40,926 nucleotides of DNA, from the NCBI GenBank assembly GCA_902826815.1, contig CADEGF010000056.1, positions 7,230-48,155 on the forward strand. The letters run 5' to 3'. The notes beneath the pieces were generated by a model. It made no database searches and was not told the origin of the DNA. It was given only the letters and a program-made list of their open reading frames with translations. Below are positions 16,002 to 25,826 of this stretch, one piece after another. A program made the position numbers and the translations under genes. Source of the DNA: an uncultured Mycobacteriaceae bacterium (GTDB lineage: Bacteria > Actinomycetota > Actinomycetes > Mycobacteriales > Mycobacteriaceae). Each line of letters starts with the position of its first letter. The stretch's first letter is position 1.

Positions 16002-16779
16002 TCACGCACTCGGTGAGCGGGTCGCAAGAAGCAGTAAGGCATCCCCGCCCACCGACACACCTTTCGAACCGATGCGTTCAGTCAGCCTGGCTCGTAGCTC
16101 CGAGGCCTCGTCTGCGGCGAGGATGAGGTGGGTCGAATAGGTGAATGCGAGGTCTAGCCACTGCTCGGTGGAATAGTGGTCGCGCCGAGGGTAGGTGCGC
16201 TCCTCAACGGTGAACCCAGAAGCCGTGATCGCCGCGATCACGCGGTCGGTCTCGATGCGATCGCGCGACGAGCCGTCGACCAGAGGCGAATCCACATCCA
16301 CGTAGTCCCGGTATATCTCGGCGAAGTCGCTGTGCGTGGGATGTGTTGGGCGCACGCGGTTCCACATCAATGCCAGACGTCCACCCCTGGAGAGCAATCG
16401 ATGAATCTTCGGCAGTGCAATACCAGGATTCACCCAATGAAAGGACGACCCAAACACGACGAGATCGAAGCGGCGCCCCGCAGGGTCCCAGCTCTCGATC
16501 GTGGCGATCTCGGTCGGGATGCCCTTCTCCCTGGCGATTTCGGCCATTCGTGGATCCGGTTCAACCGCAAGGACATCGACGTTCGAGGAATTGTTCGGAA
16601 GCGATCCCTGTACCGGCGCCGACATCGAGCACCGTTTGCGCGTCCTGCGATAAGAGGTCATCGATCAGCCGGGTGGGGTAGCGCGGCCGACGGACATCGT
16701 AGATTCGCGCCACGGAACCGAAGGAGTCCGCGCGGGCACGATCAGCGTAGAGATTTTCACGTGGCTGCATACCGAACAC
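16002..16779 (-). pseudogene. class I SAM methyltransferase gene with a frameshift
   Basis: The first frame (from about 16779, or ATG 16770) encodes the family start (SFGSVARIYDVRRPRYP) and motif I (TVLDVGAGTGIASEQFLER), then hits TGA at 16561-16563. A second frame continues the domain with VDVLAVEPDPRMAEIAREKG, FGSSFHWVNP and the rest to 16002. The frames meet at about 16570-16585, where the acidic-loop strand should follow motif I; one extra base or two missing bases explain it. The two halves together give about 250 residues, normal for the family (ubiE/Methyltransf_11 type). It lies downstream of and in line with the reductase gene (16798), 19 bases away. Confidence 0.75.
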
Positions 16780-16797
16780 TTTTGAGTGGGTATCGGC

Positions 16798-19700
16798 CTA
16801 CAACAGCCCGACCAGCTGCAGGTCGGTGATGTACTTGACGATGATCGGTGCCGTGACATGTGGGATGTCTTTGTCCGGACCGATTTTCGCCTCCTGTACC
16901 GCTGCGTTGAACCGGTCGGTGGGTGCCATCGACCCGAGGATCGGCTTCTCTGGATGCTGGTAATTGTGCAGCAACGGCAGGAGTGAGGCCTGGCGTTGCT
17001 TGTCCGGCAGGGCCCGCAAGGCGGTGTCGAACCGTTGCAGCCAGTTGCCGTAGCCGCGGATTCGCTGGATCGGGTGGCCGTCGTGGACAAGCCAATCCAC
17101 ATACTCGTCGAGCCCGATTCCGTCGTCATAGGGGTTCATCACGTGGTAGGTCGCGAACCCGTCCACTACCTGCGCGCCGAGGGCGGAGATCGCTTCGGCG
17201 ATGAAGCCGACCGGCAGCCCGTCGTAATGCGCACGTTGTCGGTGACCGTCGGCGTCAAGGTCGTAAAACGAGTCAGGCGCGATTCCAGTGGCCACCAGGC
17301 TCAGCATCAACCGCGTGAACATGTCCGGCACGTTGAGCTGACCGGCGTAGGTGGTATCAGCCAGGATCATGTCGCAACGGAAGATCGCGACCGGCAGACC
17401 GCACAACTCATTCGCCTCGCGCAGCAGTACCTCGCCGGCCCACTTGCTGTTGCCGTAGCCGTTAGCGTAATTGTCGTTGACGCTGCGGGTCGGGCTGATG
17501 ATCCGGATGTCGGCGTCCTCCGTGAAAGCCGACGGTTTGATCTGGTCACCGACACCTATGGTTGACACGTAGGTATATGGCTTCTGTTTGGTGGTCAGCG
17601 CGATGCGGATCAGCTCGGCGGTGCCGACCGCGTTGGGGCCGAACAACTCGCTGTACGGCAGCACATGGTTGACCAGGGCGGCGGGATCGACGATCAGGTC
17701 GACAGTGTCGGCCAGCCGCTGCCAGGTCTGTTGGCCCAGTCCGAGATTCGTCTCACCCTTGTCACCGGCGAGCACCTCCAGATGATCGGCCGCCAGTTTG
17801 CGGTAATGGCGCAGCAATTCGGGATCACCGCTGTCGAAGACGGCGTCCAGCCGCTGGCGGGCCGCGGTGTCGTCCTTGGCGCGCACCAGGCAGATCAGCC
17901 TGCCGTCGACGAGTTCCATCCGCTCCAGCCATTCCAAGGCCAGGTAGCGGCCGAGGAATCCGGTCGCACCGGTCAGCAGGACGGTGCGCACTTCGGCGCT
18001 TGGCGGGGCCAGGGTCGGGGCGGCGGCCAGCGTCTTGGCGTCGATGAACTTGTCGAGCGTGAGGTCGCGGGCGTACACCTCGGTGGCGTCCCGACCGTGG
18101 ACCGTGGCGAACGTGGGCCGCTTCGATCCCGGCGTGCGCTCGGTTTCGATGAAGGCGGCGATCGACTGCAGATCGCTGGCCGGGCTGACGATCACCCCGA
18201 CCGGCACGTCGATACTGAAGATCTCGTGCAGCAGGTTGCCGAATGTCAACGCCGACAAAGAGTCTCCGCCCAGGTCAGTGAAGTGGGCGTCGGGCGCCAG
18301 ATCGCCGGTCGAAACGCTCAGCAGCACGCCGGCGGCACGGGTAACGGTATCCAGCACTGGCCCGTTGGCACCGTTCTGACGCAGTGCCCGCAGCTCGTTC
18401 GTTTGACTGTCGGCCAGCTCGGCGTAGAGCTGCTCCAGGCGGTCGCCGTAGTGCGCCTTCAGTTTTGGCCTCGCGAGCTTGCGGATGCCGGTGAGTAGGC
18501 CGTTCTCCAGCGTGAACGGGGTTGCCTCGACAAGGTAGTCGCGGGGCAACTCGTAGGACTGCAGACCCGCATCCCTTGCGATGTCTTGTAAGGACTCACT
18601 GATCGCCTGCTTGAGCGACTCGACGTCCCCGCCAGTTCGGTTCAACGCGTCCTCGGTGGGCACGACGACGGCGAGCACGTAGGAGCGTGCGCTGTTGCCG
18701 TAGACGTAGATCTGGCGGATCAACGGGCTGTCACCGAACACCGCCTCAAGCTTCGACACCGTGACGAACTCACCCTGCGAAAGCTTGAGCACGTTGTTGC
18801 GCCGATCCAGGTAGACGAGCTGATCGGGACCGACCTCGGCGACCACGTCGCCGGTCCGGTAGTAGCCGTCGGGATCGAACACCTCCGCGGTGACCTCGGG
18901 TCGCTTGTAATAGCCGGGGAACAGGTCCTCCGTCTTGACGAGCAGCTCGCCCCGCGGGTAGGGCCGGTCGGTGTGGAAGTAACCTAGGTCGGGCACATCG
19001 ACCAGCTTGTAGTCGATCACCGACGGGCGTCGCACCTGGCCGTCGATGTAGACGATGCCCGCCTCTGTCGAACCGTAAGCCTCAACGAGATGGAGGTCGA
19101 GCAGGGATTCGACGAACTCATTATTCTCGGCCGAGATCGGCGCTGAGCCCGTCATCGCCGAGACGAACCGTCCGCCGAGCAGGTTCTGCGCCTGGTCCGC
19201 CATGACCTCGGCTTCGACTGCGGCGCGATCGGCGCCGTCGACCGATCGTCGGTCCACTTCGCTCTGGAACTCGCTGAAAAGCATGTCCCAAATCCGCGGC
19301 ACGAAGTTCAGTTCAGTGGGCCGCACCAGCGCGAGATCTTCGAACAACGTCGAAAGATCGCTCCTGGCAGTGAAATACACGGTGCCCCCCTGGCCCAGCG
19401 TTCCGTAGAGGATGCCGCGCCCCATCACGTGGCTCATCGGCATGAAGCTGAGCGTGATCGACGGCTCGACGCTCGACTCGTCCCAGTTCCACCGCGACCT
19501 GCGCCAGAAGTTGGCGACCAACCGTTCCGGGTACATGGCACCCTTCGGCGCGCCTGTGCTGCCCGAGGTATAGATGAGCAACCTCAACGGGTCGTCATCG
19601 TCGTCGGACACGAACTCCGGTGCGGCAGGCAGCGACTCGCCGCGTTCGAGCAACTCGGCCAGAGACTCCACCACCACCGGGCTGCCCGCCTCCGCCAGCC

Positions 19701-20331
19701 GCGTCAGTGCGGTATCGAAGGCCTCACGCTGCTCGTCGACCTCGGGGCGGTAGTCGAAGACCACCAGCCGCGCAGGCTCGTGACCAGTCAGCACCAGCTC
19801 GACGGCGTCGCCGAGATCGTCGACGCTGGACGCGAATACGCGCGGTTCGGTTTCGGTGACGATGGGTCGTAACTGACTGACCGGCGCGCTGGTTTGAAGC
19901 GGCACGCACACCGCGCCCAGCACTCCCAATGCCATGTCGATCGTCGCGTAGTCCACGCTTGTGAAGCCCAGCACACAGACCCGATCGCCATGCCGCAGTG
20001 CCTGGGCTCCGGTGCCGGTCAAGCCGCGCACAACCGCGTCAACGCGCTCCCACAACTTTCCGTACGTCACAGTCTCGAACCACGGCAGAAGCTCAAGGGT
20101 TGTGCGACCGGTCTCCGGATTTGTCACGAGGTCGACAGCACGTTCTCCAACCGCGGGCCGCTCCGCGTATGCCTGCATCACAGTGCGCACGATCCGCGAC
20201 AGCCGGAGTCCGGGTTGCTCGATCGCCGCGGTGAGTGCCTCGATCGGCTTGGCGGCGGCGAACTGGGAGTCGGTGGCGTACAGGTCGGCGACACGACTCG
20301 CGAGCCGCTCTTCGCGGGGATCGGTGGACAT
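16798..20331 (-). CDS. car: carboxylic acid reductase (CAR)
   Basis: The 1177-residue enzyme has the three CAR parts: an adenylation domain ([30 protein letters not shown], about residues 1-640), a carrier domain with the phosphopantetheine Ser in LGGDSLSAL (about 690), and a thioester reductase domain ([21 protein letters not shown], with YVSTIGVG and the YGNSKW catalytic Tyr-Lys). It turns carboxylic acids into aldehydes with ATP and NADPH after a PPTase adds the arm; the product leaves the enzyme. It is close to the CARs I know from M. smegmatis in length and ending (LLGLL-like). ATG 20331 is preferred over an upstream in-frame TTG at 20361. No PPTase gene is in the window. It may serve fatty or aromatic acids; the tailoring cluster lies 3.3 kb away on the other strand. 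Confidence 0.95.
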   Translation of the reverse strand: MSTDPREERLASRVADLYATDSQFAAAKPIEALTAAIEQPGLRLSRIVRTVMQAYAERPAVGERAVDLVTNPETGRTTLELLPWFETVTYGKLWERVDAVVRGLTGTGAQALRHGDRVCVLGFTSVDYATIDMALGVLGAVCVPLQTSAPVSQLRPIVTETEPRVFASSVDDLGDAVELVLTGHEPARLVVFDYRPEVDEQREAFDTALTRLAEAGSPVVVESLAELLERGESLPAAPEFVSDDDDDPLRLLIYTSGSTGAPKGAMYPERLVANFWRRSRWNWDESSVEPSITLSFMPMSHVMGRGILYGTLGQGGTVYFTARSDLSTLFEDLALVRPTELNFVPRIWDMLFSEFQSEVDRRSVDGADRAAVEAEVMADQAQNLLGGRFVSAMTGSAPISAENNEFVESLLDLHLVEAYGSTEAGIVYIDGQVRRPSVIDYKLVDVPDLGYFHTDRPYPRGELLVKTEDLFPGYYKRPEVTAEVFDPDGYYRTGDVVAEVGPDQLVYLDRRNNVLKLSQGEFVTVSKLEAVFGDSPLIRQIYVYGNSARSYVLAVVVPTEDALNRTGGDVESLKQAISESLQDIARDAGLQSYELPRDYLVEATPFTLENGLLTGIRKLARPKLKAHYGDRLEQLYAELADSQTNELRALRQNGANGPVLDTVTRAAGVLLSVSTGDLAPDAHFTDLGGDSLSALTFGNLLHEIFSIDVPVGVIVSPASDLQSIAAFIETERTPGSKRPTFATVHGRDATEVYARDLTLDKFIDAKTLAAAPTLAPPSAEVRTVLLTGATGFLGRYLALEWLERMELVDGRLICLVRAKDDTAARQRLDAVFDSGDPELLRHYRKLAADHLEVLAGDKGETNLGLGQQTWQRLADTVDLIVDPAALVNHVLPYSELFGPNAVGTAELIRIALTTKQKPYTYVSTIGVGDQIKPSAFTEDADIRIISPTRSVNDNYANGYGNSKWAGEVLLREANELCGLPVAIFRCDMILADTTYAGQLNVPDMFTRLMLSLVATGIAPDSFYDLDADGHRQRAHYDGLPVGFIAEAISALGAQVVDGFATYHVMNPYDDGIGLDEYVDWLVHDGHPIQRIRGYGNWLQRFDTALRALPDKQRQASLLPLLHNYQHPEKPILGSMAPTDRFNAAVQEAKIGPDKDIPHVTAPIIVKYITDLQLVGLL

Positions 20332-20520
20332 AAGATCACTAGTTCTTTCTGAGTGGCTCAATTAGTTTGTGCAGCAACAACTCCACGGTAGGCTCGTCCG
20401 ACGGAATCGACAGCCAGCCTCGATGCTCCGTTGACGGCACAGTGGGCATTTGAAGCTGGCAGGTATAGAAAGATTGCCGTTAGCGGTACCTGTTCGGGTG
20501 TAGGGAGGCCGGATCTGGAA
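20332..20520 (-). promoter_or_regulatory. region upstream of car with paired repeats
   Basis: This 189-base gap carries the probable car promoter. It holds GCTGGCAGGTATAG (20455-20468), near-identical to 4308-4321 on the minus strand, and GTTAGCGGTACC (20480-20491). CAGGTA at 20460-20465 and TACCTG at 20487-20492 form an inverted repeat with a 21-base gap. No ORF is convincing. Confidence 0.4.
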
Positions 20521-22107
20521 CTAGAAACCGGCGGCCTGCCCATCGCGACGCGGGTCGCTCGCTGCGAGATACCCGTCCGGCAACCGCCAGATGGCCTGGC
20601 AGCTTCCGAACTGGTTGTAGTCGTCGACCGCGACGAGGTCGTGGCCGCGCCCGCGCAGCTCATCAGCCGTCGCTGGCGGGAAGCGGTCCTCAAGACTCAC
20701 CTGCATGCCGCGCAGCCAACGGAACCTCGGCCCGTCACATGCCGCCTGCGGGTTCTGGCCATAATCGGCGATCCGCACCATCATCTGTAAATGCCCTTGC
20801 GGCTGCATGGCGCCGCCCATCACGCCGAAGCTCATCACGGGTGCACCGTCTCTGGTCACGAAGGCCGGAACGATGGTGTGGTAAGGGCGCTTTCGCGGCC
20901 CAACGAGGTTCGGGTGCCCCGGCGTCACGCTGAACCCGATTCCTCGGTTCTGCAATGAGATTCCAGTGCCCGGCACCACCACGCCCGACCCGAAACCGTT
21001 GTAGTTGGACTGGATCATCGACACCATCATCCCGTCGGCGTCGGCCGCGGTCAGATACACCGTGCCGCCCTTCGGTGGCCTGCCCACCGAAACCGGGCTG
21101 GCCCGCGCCGGGTCGATCAACGTCGATCGCTGCCTGAGATAGTCGGCGTCCAGCAGCTGTTTCGGCCGCACCTGCATGTGATCGATGTCGGCCACGTAGG
21201 TCAGCGCATCCGCGAACGCAAGCTTGATCGCCTCGATCTGCAGGTGCACGCTGTCCGCCGAATCCACTGGAAGCGAGGCCATGTCGAAGTGCTGCAGGAT
21301 GCCTAGAGCGGTCAACGCGATGATCCCCTGACCGTTCGGTGGGATCTCATGCAGCGTGTATCCCTGATAGTCGATGCTGATCGGTTCGACCCAGTCCGCG
21401 GTGTGAGCGGCCAAGTCCGAGACCATCATTGCTCCACCGTTCGACGTCGAATGAGCTTGCATCTTCGCCGCCAACTCACCGCGATAGAACGCCTCCCCGC
21501 CCGTCGCCGCGATCCTTGCCAAGGTCGCCGCGTGCTCGGGAAAGCGGAACCGCTCCCCCGCTGTCGGCGCCCGGCCACCCGGGAGAAACGCCTCGGCGAA
21601 TCCGGGTTGTGACCGTAGCTCCGACACCTGTGCGGCCCACTGCTTAGCCACCGTCGGCGAGACGAGGAATCCGTTGGAGCCGTATTCGATCGCCGGCTCG
21701 AAGACCCGCGCGAACGGCAGCCTGCCGAACCGCGCGTGCAGTTCGGTCCAGGCCGACACCGCGCCGGGCACGGTGACTGAGTTCCAGCCTCGCACCGGAA
21801 CCGGTCCGCCGCGGAAATACTCCGGCGTCCACAACGCCGGTGACCGGCCCGAGGCATTCAACCCGTGCAACCGCTCGCCGTCCCACACGATCGCGAACGC
21901 GTCCGAGCCGATGCCGGTGGACACCGGCTCGACGAGGGTCAAGGTGATTGCGGCGGCCAGGGCCGCGTCGGCCGCGCTGCCGCCGTCGGCGAGCATCGCC
22001 AGGCCTGCCTGCGCGGCCAGCGGCTGGGACGTGCAGACGACGTTGCGCGCCAGCACGGGTTTGCGCGGCCATGCGTAGGGCAGCTCCCACGAGAACGGGG
22101 CAGTCAT
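20521..22107 (-). CDS. gamma-glutamyltransferase-family (Ntn) hydrolase
   Basis: The 528-residue protein spans both subunits of the family. The N-terminal part has VCTSQPLAAQAGLAML and GGSAADAALAAAITL; the self-cleavage site lies in PPKGGTVYLTAAD, where the Thr would become the new N-terminus and nucleophile; later come SMIQSNYNGFGSG, PGTGISLQNRG and VMGGAMQPQG. There is no signal peptide, so it is cytoplasmic, unlike secreted GGT. Members cleave glutathione-like gamma-glutamyl bonds or cephalosporin side chains; mycobacteria lack glutathione, so the true substrate is open. It is upstream of car on the same strand, 189 bases away, so it is probably a separate unit. Confidence 0.85.
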   Translation of the reverse strand: MTAPFSWELPYAWPRKPVLARNVVCTSQPLAAQAGLAMLADGGSAADAALAAAITLTLVEPVSTGIGSDAFAIVWDGERLHGLNASGRSPALWTPEYFRGGPVPVRGWNSVTVPGAVSAWTELHARFGRLPFARVFEPAIEYGSNGFLVSPTVAKQWAAQVSELRSQPGFAEAFLPGGRAPTAGERFRFPEHAATLARIAATGGEAFYRGELAAKMQAHSTSNGGAMMVSDLAAHTADWVEPISIDYQGYTLHEIPPNGQGIIALTALGILQHFDMASLPVDSADSVHLQIEAIKLAFADALTYVADIDHMQVRPKQLLDADYLRQRSTLIDPARASPVSVGRPPKGGTVYLTAADADGMMVSMIQSNYNGFGSGVVVPGTGISLQNRGIGFSVTPGHPNLVGPRKRPYHTIVPAFVTRDGAPVMSFGVMGGAMQPQGHLQMMVRIADYGQNPQAACDGPRFRWLRGMQVSLEDRFPPATADELRGRGHDLVAVDDYNQFGSCQAIWRLPDGYLAASDPRRDGQAAGF

Positions 22108-22165
22108 CAGCGCAATCCTAGGAGCACGCCGGCGGCAATCGCAGCGATCCCGGACTCATTGCAGC

Positions 22166-22479
22166 ATCGCCGATGAACTCATCGCCACCGGCACTGCCTC
22201 ACACGGGTTCTTCGGTGCGCGGCTTGCCGACGATGTGCATACCAACGGCGCCCGGATTGTCGAGGTCTACAGCGGCGGCCCCGCGGCGACGGCCGGCCTG
22301 CCCCAGGCGCGTTGGTCACCAAAGTCGACCGTCAACTGATCGACAACGCTGACGCACTGAGTGCCCTCGTGCTCACCAAGGCGCCTGGCACCTCGATTTC
22401 CGTAAACTATCGCGACCCCTTGGGGGCTGCCCGCACCACGCGAGTCCTGCTCGGCACCGATCAGGGACAGCAGTCGTGA
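22166..22479 (+). pseudogene. PDZ-domain fragment of an HtrA/PepD-type serine protease
   Basis: Read on the plus strand, the stretch gives IADELIATGTASHGFFGARL, then GARIVEVYSGGPAATAGLPQ, and, after a one-base deletion near 22300 (CAGGCGCG for an expected CAGGGCGCG), LVTKVDRQLIDNADALSALV and a normal end at TGA 22477-22479. This is the C-terminal PDZ domain of mycobacterial trypsin-like proteases (PepD type). The protease domain and membrane anchor are missing upstream of about 22160. So it is a double-damaged remnant: truncated and frameshifted. Confidence 0.75.
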
Positions 22480-22609
22480 AAGCCGCTGTCCAGCTGGGGA
22501 AACGGTTCCTGTTAGCCGGTACGTCCGTGGGGGATAGCAGGGATGACACGCGGCCGCTCGAGGAGCACCCTGGAGTCAGGCCGTCAGTCCCCGTGACAGG
22601 AGAGAAATC

Positions 22610-22849
22610 ATGCGAACCAAACTCACCTACATCACAGCGCTCGTCGGAACCGCAGCGGCCGCCGTGGCGGTTCTCGCCGCACCTGTCGCCGCGGCGGCCG
22701 GTCAGCCCTGTTCGGCGACTGAATCAGCAACCGTGTGCCAGTCGCCCGGCAATGTACAGCTCAATGACGCTCCTCCGGCCGTCAACTTCCATCGGTACGG
22801 CGGATACGGACTCGCACTCGGCGGCGGCGGCATTCTGCCCGGACGATAG
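22610..22849 (+). CDS. small secreted protein
   Basis: ATG at 22610 follows GAGAGA with 4-9 bases spacing. The 79-residue product begins with a clear signal peptide (MRTKLTYITALVG, Ala/Val-rich core, cleavage likely after VAAAAG). The mature part of about 47 residues has two Cys (CSATESATVC) that could form a disulfide, and a Gly-rich end (GLALGGGGILPGR). The function is unknown. The leader and ribosome site resemble those of the secreted protein at 2114-2374, which also lies next to a copy of the signalling block. Confidence 0.65.
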   Translation: MRTKLTYITALVGTAAAAVAVLAAPVAAAAGQPCSATESATVCQSPGNVQLNDAPPAVNFHRYGGYGLALGGGGILPGR

Positions 22850-23162
22850 GTGACGCGAGGGCAGCGGTCGGCCATGGCGCACAGCATGTTCAGCTCGGGA
22901 ATGTAGTCGAGTCCGCGGTCGCGCATGTCTTCGGGGTTCATTGAACAGCGCGGTGCACAAAATCCAATGAGGCGCCATTGCTGTTGGCGGGCATCGGCTG
23001 ATTGCAGCTGGGGGGAAACAGGTTTGGGCGTCATCGGTGATGACGCGGGCGCCGAACAGGGAAATCCTGGGATGAGCCACTTATGCGCCAGATGATCGAA
23101 AGCCTTGAGAAGCCCGCCTGGATGCTGAAGTCGGAGAACCGCAAGATCTGACTCACGACCGT
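22850..23162. other. 313-base stretch without a recognisable gene
   Basis: Several frames look gene-like but none is complete. On the plus strand a frame ending at 23151 reads SWDEPLMRQMIESLEKPAW and stops, like the tail of a lost protein. On the minus strand a frame reads MNPEDMRDRGLDYIPEL from 22941 but runs into the secreted protein gene. These are probably decayed gene pieces at the edge of the duplicated block; I recognise no family. Confidence 0.3.
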
Positions 23163-23166
23163 CCGT

Positions 23167-24579
23167 TCACGACTGCGGCACGTTCGAGAACAGCGCGCCG
23201 AGCCCTTCGGCCATGGTGGGGTGGGCGAGCACTGCGTCGCGCAGCCTGGTGAAGGGCAGCCCCGCCATCATCGCCACCTGGACGGTCGCCGTCACCTCAC
23301 CGGCCTGCGCACCGAACATCGTGAAGCCGAGGATGCGATCGTCGTCCTCGGCGACCAGTGCCTTCATGAAACCCCTTGTCTCACCGGTCGTCTGGGTGCG
23401 CAGCACAGCTGCGGTCTCCAGCCGCGCGACCCGGACTCCAACTCCCCGGTTCGCAGCCTCGGTCTCGGTCCACCCGACACGGGCCAGTTCGGGGTCGGTG
23501 AACATGCAGTGCGGCACCAGCCGGTCGCCGGTGCTGCGGGTCCCGCCTGCCAGGTTGTCGCGAAGGATCCGGAAGTCGTCGAACGAAACATGGGTGAATT
23601 GCGGGTGATGAGAACAGCATTCGCCGATCCCCCACACGTCGGGTGCCGTCGTCTCCAACCGATCGTTGACCAGGAGATAGCCGTTCTCGTCGCACTGGAC
23701 CCCCGCCACGTCGAGTCCGATTCGTGCGGTATTCGGTACGCGTCCGGTGGCCACCAGGATGTCGGTGCCGTCGATGGCTTTTCGGCCGCCCGGCGTCTCG
23801 ACCACGACGGTCACCTCGTCACCCGAGGAACCGGTGACCTCAACCGGTGCGGCGTTTTCCACGATGTCGATACCTTCGTCGACGAGCATCCGCCTGACCT
23901 CTTCTGCGACGTCGTCGTCCTCGCGACTCACGACGTGGGGACCGTGCTGGACGATCGTCACGCGGCTGCCGAACCGGCGATACGCCTGCGCAAGCTCGAG
24001 GCCGACGTAGCCGCCGCCCAGCACGATCAGATGTGGGGGCACGTAATCGAGGTCGAGCGCCTCGACACTGGTCATCGGCCTGGCTGCCCGCAGACCCGGC
24101 ACCTCGGGAATCGCCGCACGGGTGCCGAGGTTGAGGAACACCCGATCACCGGTCAGCAGCCGTCGACCACCGTCGTTCAGCCGCACCGAAATAGTCCGCG
24201 GCGCAACGAATCTCCCGCGACCCATGATCAGCTCAGCGCCGCTGTTCTGGTACTGCTTCAACGTGCCCGCCACCATGTAGTCGACCATGTCGCGCTTGCG
24301 TTCCCTGACCTTGCCCATGTCGACCTGGACGAAATCGCCTCCCGCACCGAACGTCGCGGCGCGGTGCACAAGATCGGCGACCTTCGCGCTCCAGATCTCG
24401 TTCTTGCTCGGCAGGCAGTTGATGTTGGGGCACGATCCGCCGATCCACCTGCGCTCGACTACCGCGACACGCACGCCTGACTCGGCGAGATGCCAGGCCA
24501 GATACATACCGCCGTTGCCGCCTCCCAGCACCACCGCGTCGAAGTGTTCTGCTGCGTCGTCCCGCATGTTCCTCAGCAT
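23167..24579 (-). CDS. FAD-dependent pyridine nucleotide-disulfide reductase
   Basis: The 470-residue protein has the class I flavoprotein disulfide reductase plan: FAD fingerprint AVVLGGGNGGMYLAWHLAE, redox-active pair in GGSCPNINCLPSKN (CPNINC in place of the usual CxxxxC with VNxG), NAD(P) fingerprint VLGGGYVGLELAQAYRRFG, second FAD motif APDVWGIGEC, and the dimer domain with AHPTMAEGL carrying the catalytic His. It is nearest to dihydrolipoamide, mercuric and mycothione reductases; no N-terminal metal domain is present. ATG 24579 has AGGAA and GAGG upstream; ATG 24567 is also possible. It is divergent from the receiver gene at 24745. The other copy kept only its last 18 codons (1244-1301). 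A thiol-redox link to the kinases is likely but unproven. Confidence 0.85.
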   Translation of the reverse strand: MLRNMRDDAAEHFDAVVLGGGNGGMYLAWHLAESGVRVAVVERRWIGGSCPNINCLPSKNEIWSAKVADLVHRAATFGAGGDFVQVDMGKVRERKRDMVDYMVAGTLKQYQNSGAELIMGRGRFVAPRTISVRLNDGGRRLLTGDRVFLNLGTRAAIPEVPGLRAARPMTSVEALDLDYVPPHLIVLGGGYVGLELAQAYRRFGSRVTIVQHGPHVVSREDDDVAEEVRRMLVDEGIDIVENAAPVEVTGSSGDEVTVVVETPGGRKAIDGTDILVATGRVPNTARIGLDVAGVQCDENGYLLVNDRLETTAPDVWGIGECCSHHPQFTHVSFDDFRILRDNLAGGTRSTGDRLVPHCMFTDPELARVGWTETEAANRGVGVRVARLETAAVLRTQTTGETRGFMKALVAEDDDRILGFTMFGAQAGEVTATVQVAMMAGLPFTRLRDAVLAHPTMAEGLGALFSNVPQS

Positions 24580-24744
24580 CGACCTCGATTCCTGCCGTGT
24601 CGCTACTGCTGTCACCCATCGGTTCGCCGCTAGCTGCAATCCGCTCTACCGGTTAACCCCCATCGCGTTTGTCTTTGCAGGTAACGGGAATGACCGGGAC
24701 TACCCGGGGTGACAAGCTGTTGCTGTGGAAATGAGAGGTGACCC
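24580..24744. promoter_or_regulatory. divergent promoter region, reductase / lone receiver copy B
   Basis: It contains TTTGCAGGTAACGGGAATG (24674-24692), shared in part with the upstream region of receiver copy A, and ACCGGTTAAC (24650-24659). GGGACT at 24697-24702 is a half-site-like match to the DosR box (GGGACT-N-AGTCCC type), but the right half is missing. Confidence 0.4.
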
Positions 24745-25125
24745 GTGCGCTGTCTGATCGTCGACGACAACGTTGGCTTCGTCGCAGCAGCGCGCAAGCT
24801 GCTTGAGGCCGGCGGGATCACGGTTGTCGGCTCCACGGCGTCGAGCGCTGAGGCGTTCGATCTCGTCGCATCCCTTCACCCCGACGTGACGCTCGTCGAC
24901 ATCGACCTCGGCGCCGAAACCGGCTTCGACCTGGCCGAGCGTCTCCACCAAACCGGTGCGCCGTCGCCCGTCGTTCTGGTCTCGGCCTACTCACCGGACG
25001 ACTTCCTGGAGTCGATCACCATGTGCGGCGCAGCAGGTTTCGTGGCCAAGTCGCAGTTGACCGCGTCCGCGATCCGCGATGTTCTCGGCGCGTCAGCGGG
25101 ATTCGAGGAAGGTGATCACCGCTAA
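24745..25125 (+). CDS. stand-alone response regulator receiver protein (copy B)
   Basis: The GTG start has GAGAGG 6-7 bases upstream. The 126-residue product is a bare receiver with Asp7-Asp8, acceptor Asp52 in VTLVDIDLGA, Ser80 and Lys102, and no output domain. It is the paralog of 4420-4806; the 3' ends and their overlap with a convergent NarL gene are the same in both. With no kinase gene left at this copy, it must receive phosphate from kinases elsewhere, such as those at 1-4125, or be fed by cross-talk. It may act as sink or relay for the NarL protein encoded opposite. Confidence 0.85.
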   Translation: MRCLIVDDNVGFVAAARKLLEAGGITVVGSTASSAEAFDLVASLHPDVTLVDIDLGAETGFDLAERLHQTGAPSPVVLVSAYSPDDFLESITMCGAAGFVAKSQLTASAIRDVLGASAGFEEGDHR

Positions 25126-25749
25126 CACCCTGCGGTGATCGTCGCCGGTCTCAGACAGATCCAATTTGGTCAGAATGCTGCGCACATGTTTTTCGACGGT
25201 GCCTTCTGTGACCCACAGGCGCCGGGCGATACCGGCGTTGGACCGCCCTTCCGCCATCTGGGCAAGCACTTCGCGTTCGCGGTCGCTGAGCGCGCCAAGG
25301 GGGTCGTTGCGGCGACGGGCGGAGACGAGTTCCTGCACAAGCGCGGGATCGACGATCGATGCGCCCCTTGCGATGCTCTCGACGGATTCGATGAAGTCGG
25401 CCACATCGGTGATCCGGCTCTTGAGCAGATAGCCGATTCGATGACCGCTGGCGAGCAGCTCCATCGCATCCTCGATGTCCACGTGCGCGGACAGCACCAG
25501 GACGGCGGTATCGGGCATCTCTTCGCGGATCACCCGCGCGGCGTCGAGCCCCTCCGTGGTGTGCGTCGGCGGCATCCTGATGTCGGCCACCACGAATTCC
25601 GGCCTCTCCCTGCGGACCAATTCGAGCAGTTGCGGGCCGTCACCGGCCTGCGCGACGACGTCGAAACCCGCACGCTCGAGCAGGCTGGCCAGCCCCTCAC
25701 GTAGCAGCACGTCGTCGTCGGCAACCACCACGCGGAGCGGATCCGCCAT
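25093..25749 (-). CDS. NarL/FixJ-family response regulator
   Basis: The 218-residue protein has a receiver (acidic run Asp11-13, acceptor Asp56 in FVVADIRMPP, Lys near 109 in YLLKSRI) and a LuxR-type HTH (LSDREREVLAQMAEGRSNAGIARRL, TEGTVEKHVRSILTKL). It would bind DNA as a dimer when phosphorylated, by a GAF/HisKA_3 kinase of the kind in this window. Its last 33 bases overlap the receiver gene on the other strand, so antisense coupling is possible. The repeated GYTAGC/GGTA motifs near the duplicated genes are candidate sites for it, though this is a guess. Confidence 0.9.
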   Translation of the reverse strand: MADPLRVVVADDDVLLREGLASLLERAGFDVVAQAGDGPQLLELVRRERPEFVVADIRMPPTHTTEGLDAARVIREEMPDTAVLVLSAHVDIEDAMELLASGHRIGYLLKSRITDVADFIESVESIARGASIVDPALVQELVSARRRNDPLGALSDREREVLAQMAEGRSNAGIARRLWVTEGTVEKHVRSILTKLDLSETGDDHRRVLAVITFLESR

Positions 25750-25826
25750 CGGGCCTCCTCACGGTTCTGACCGGGCTGCTGTGAACATGCTGCGCGAAAA
25801 CCCGTGTTTCTACAACGGCATCGGTG

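Noticed and set aside
23221-24480. Plus-strand ORF of 419 codons across the reductase gene
   Set aside because: Composition is typical of an antisense shadow (His/Arg/Asp-rich) and the minus-strand gene has all family motifs.
24696-24712. DosR-type box upstream of receiver copy B
   Set aside because: Only the GGGACT half is present; the matching AGTCCC half is absent.
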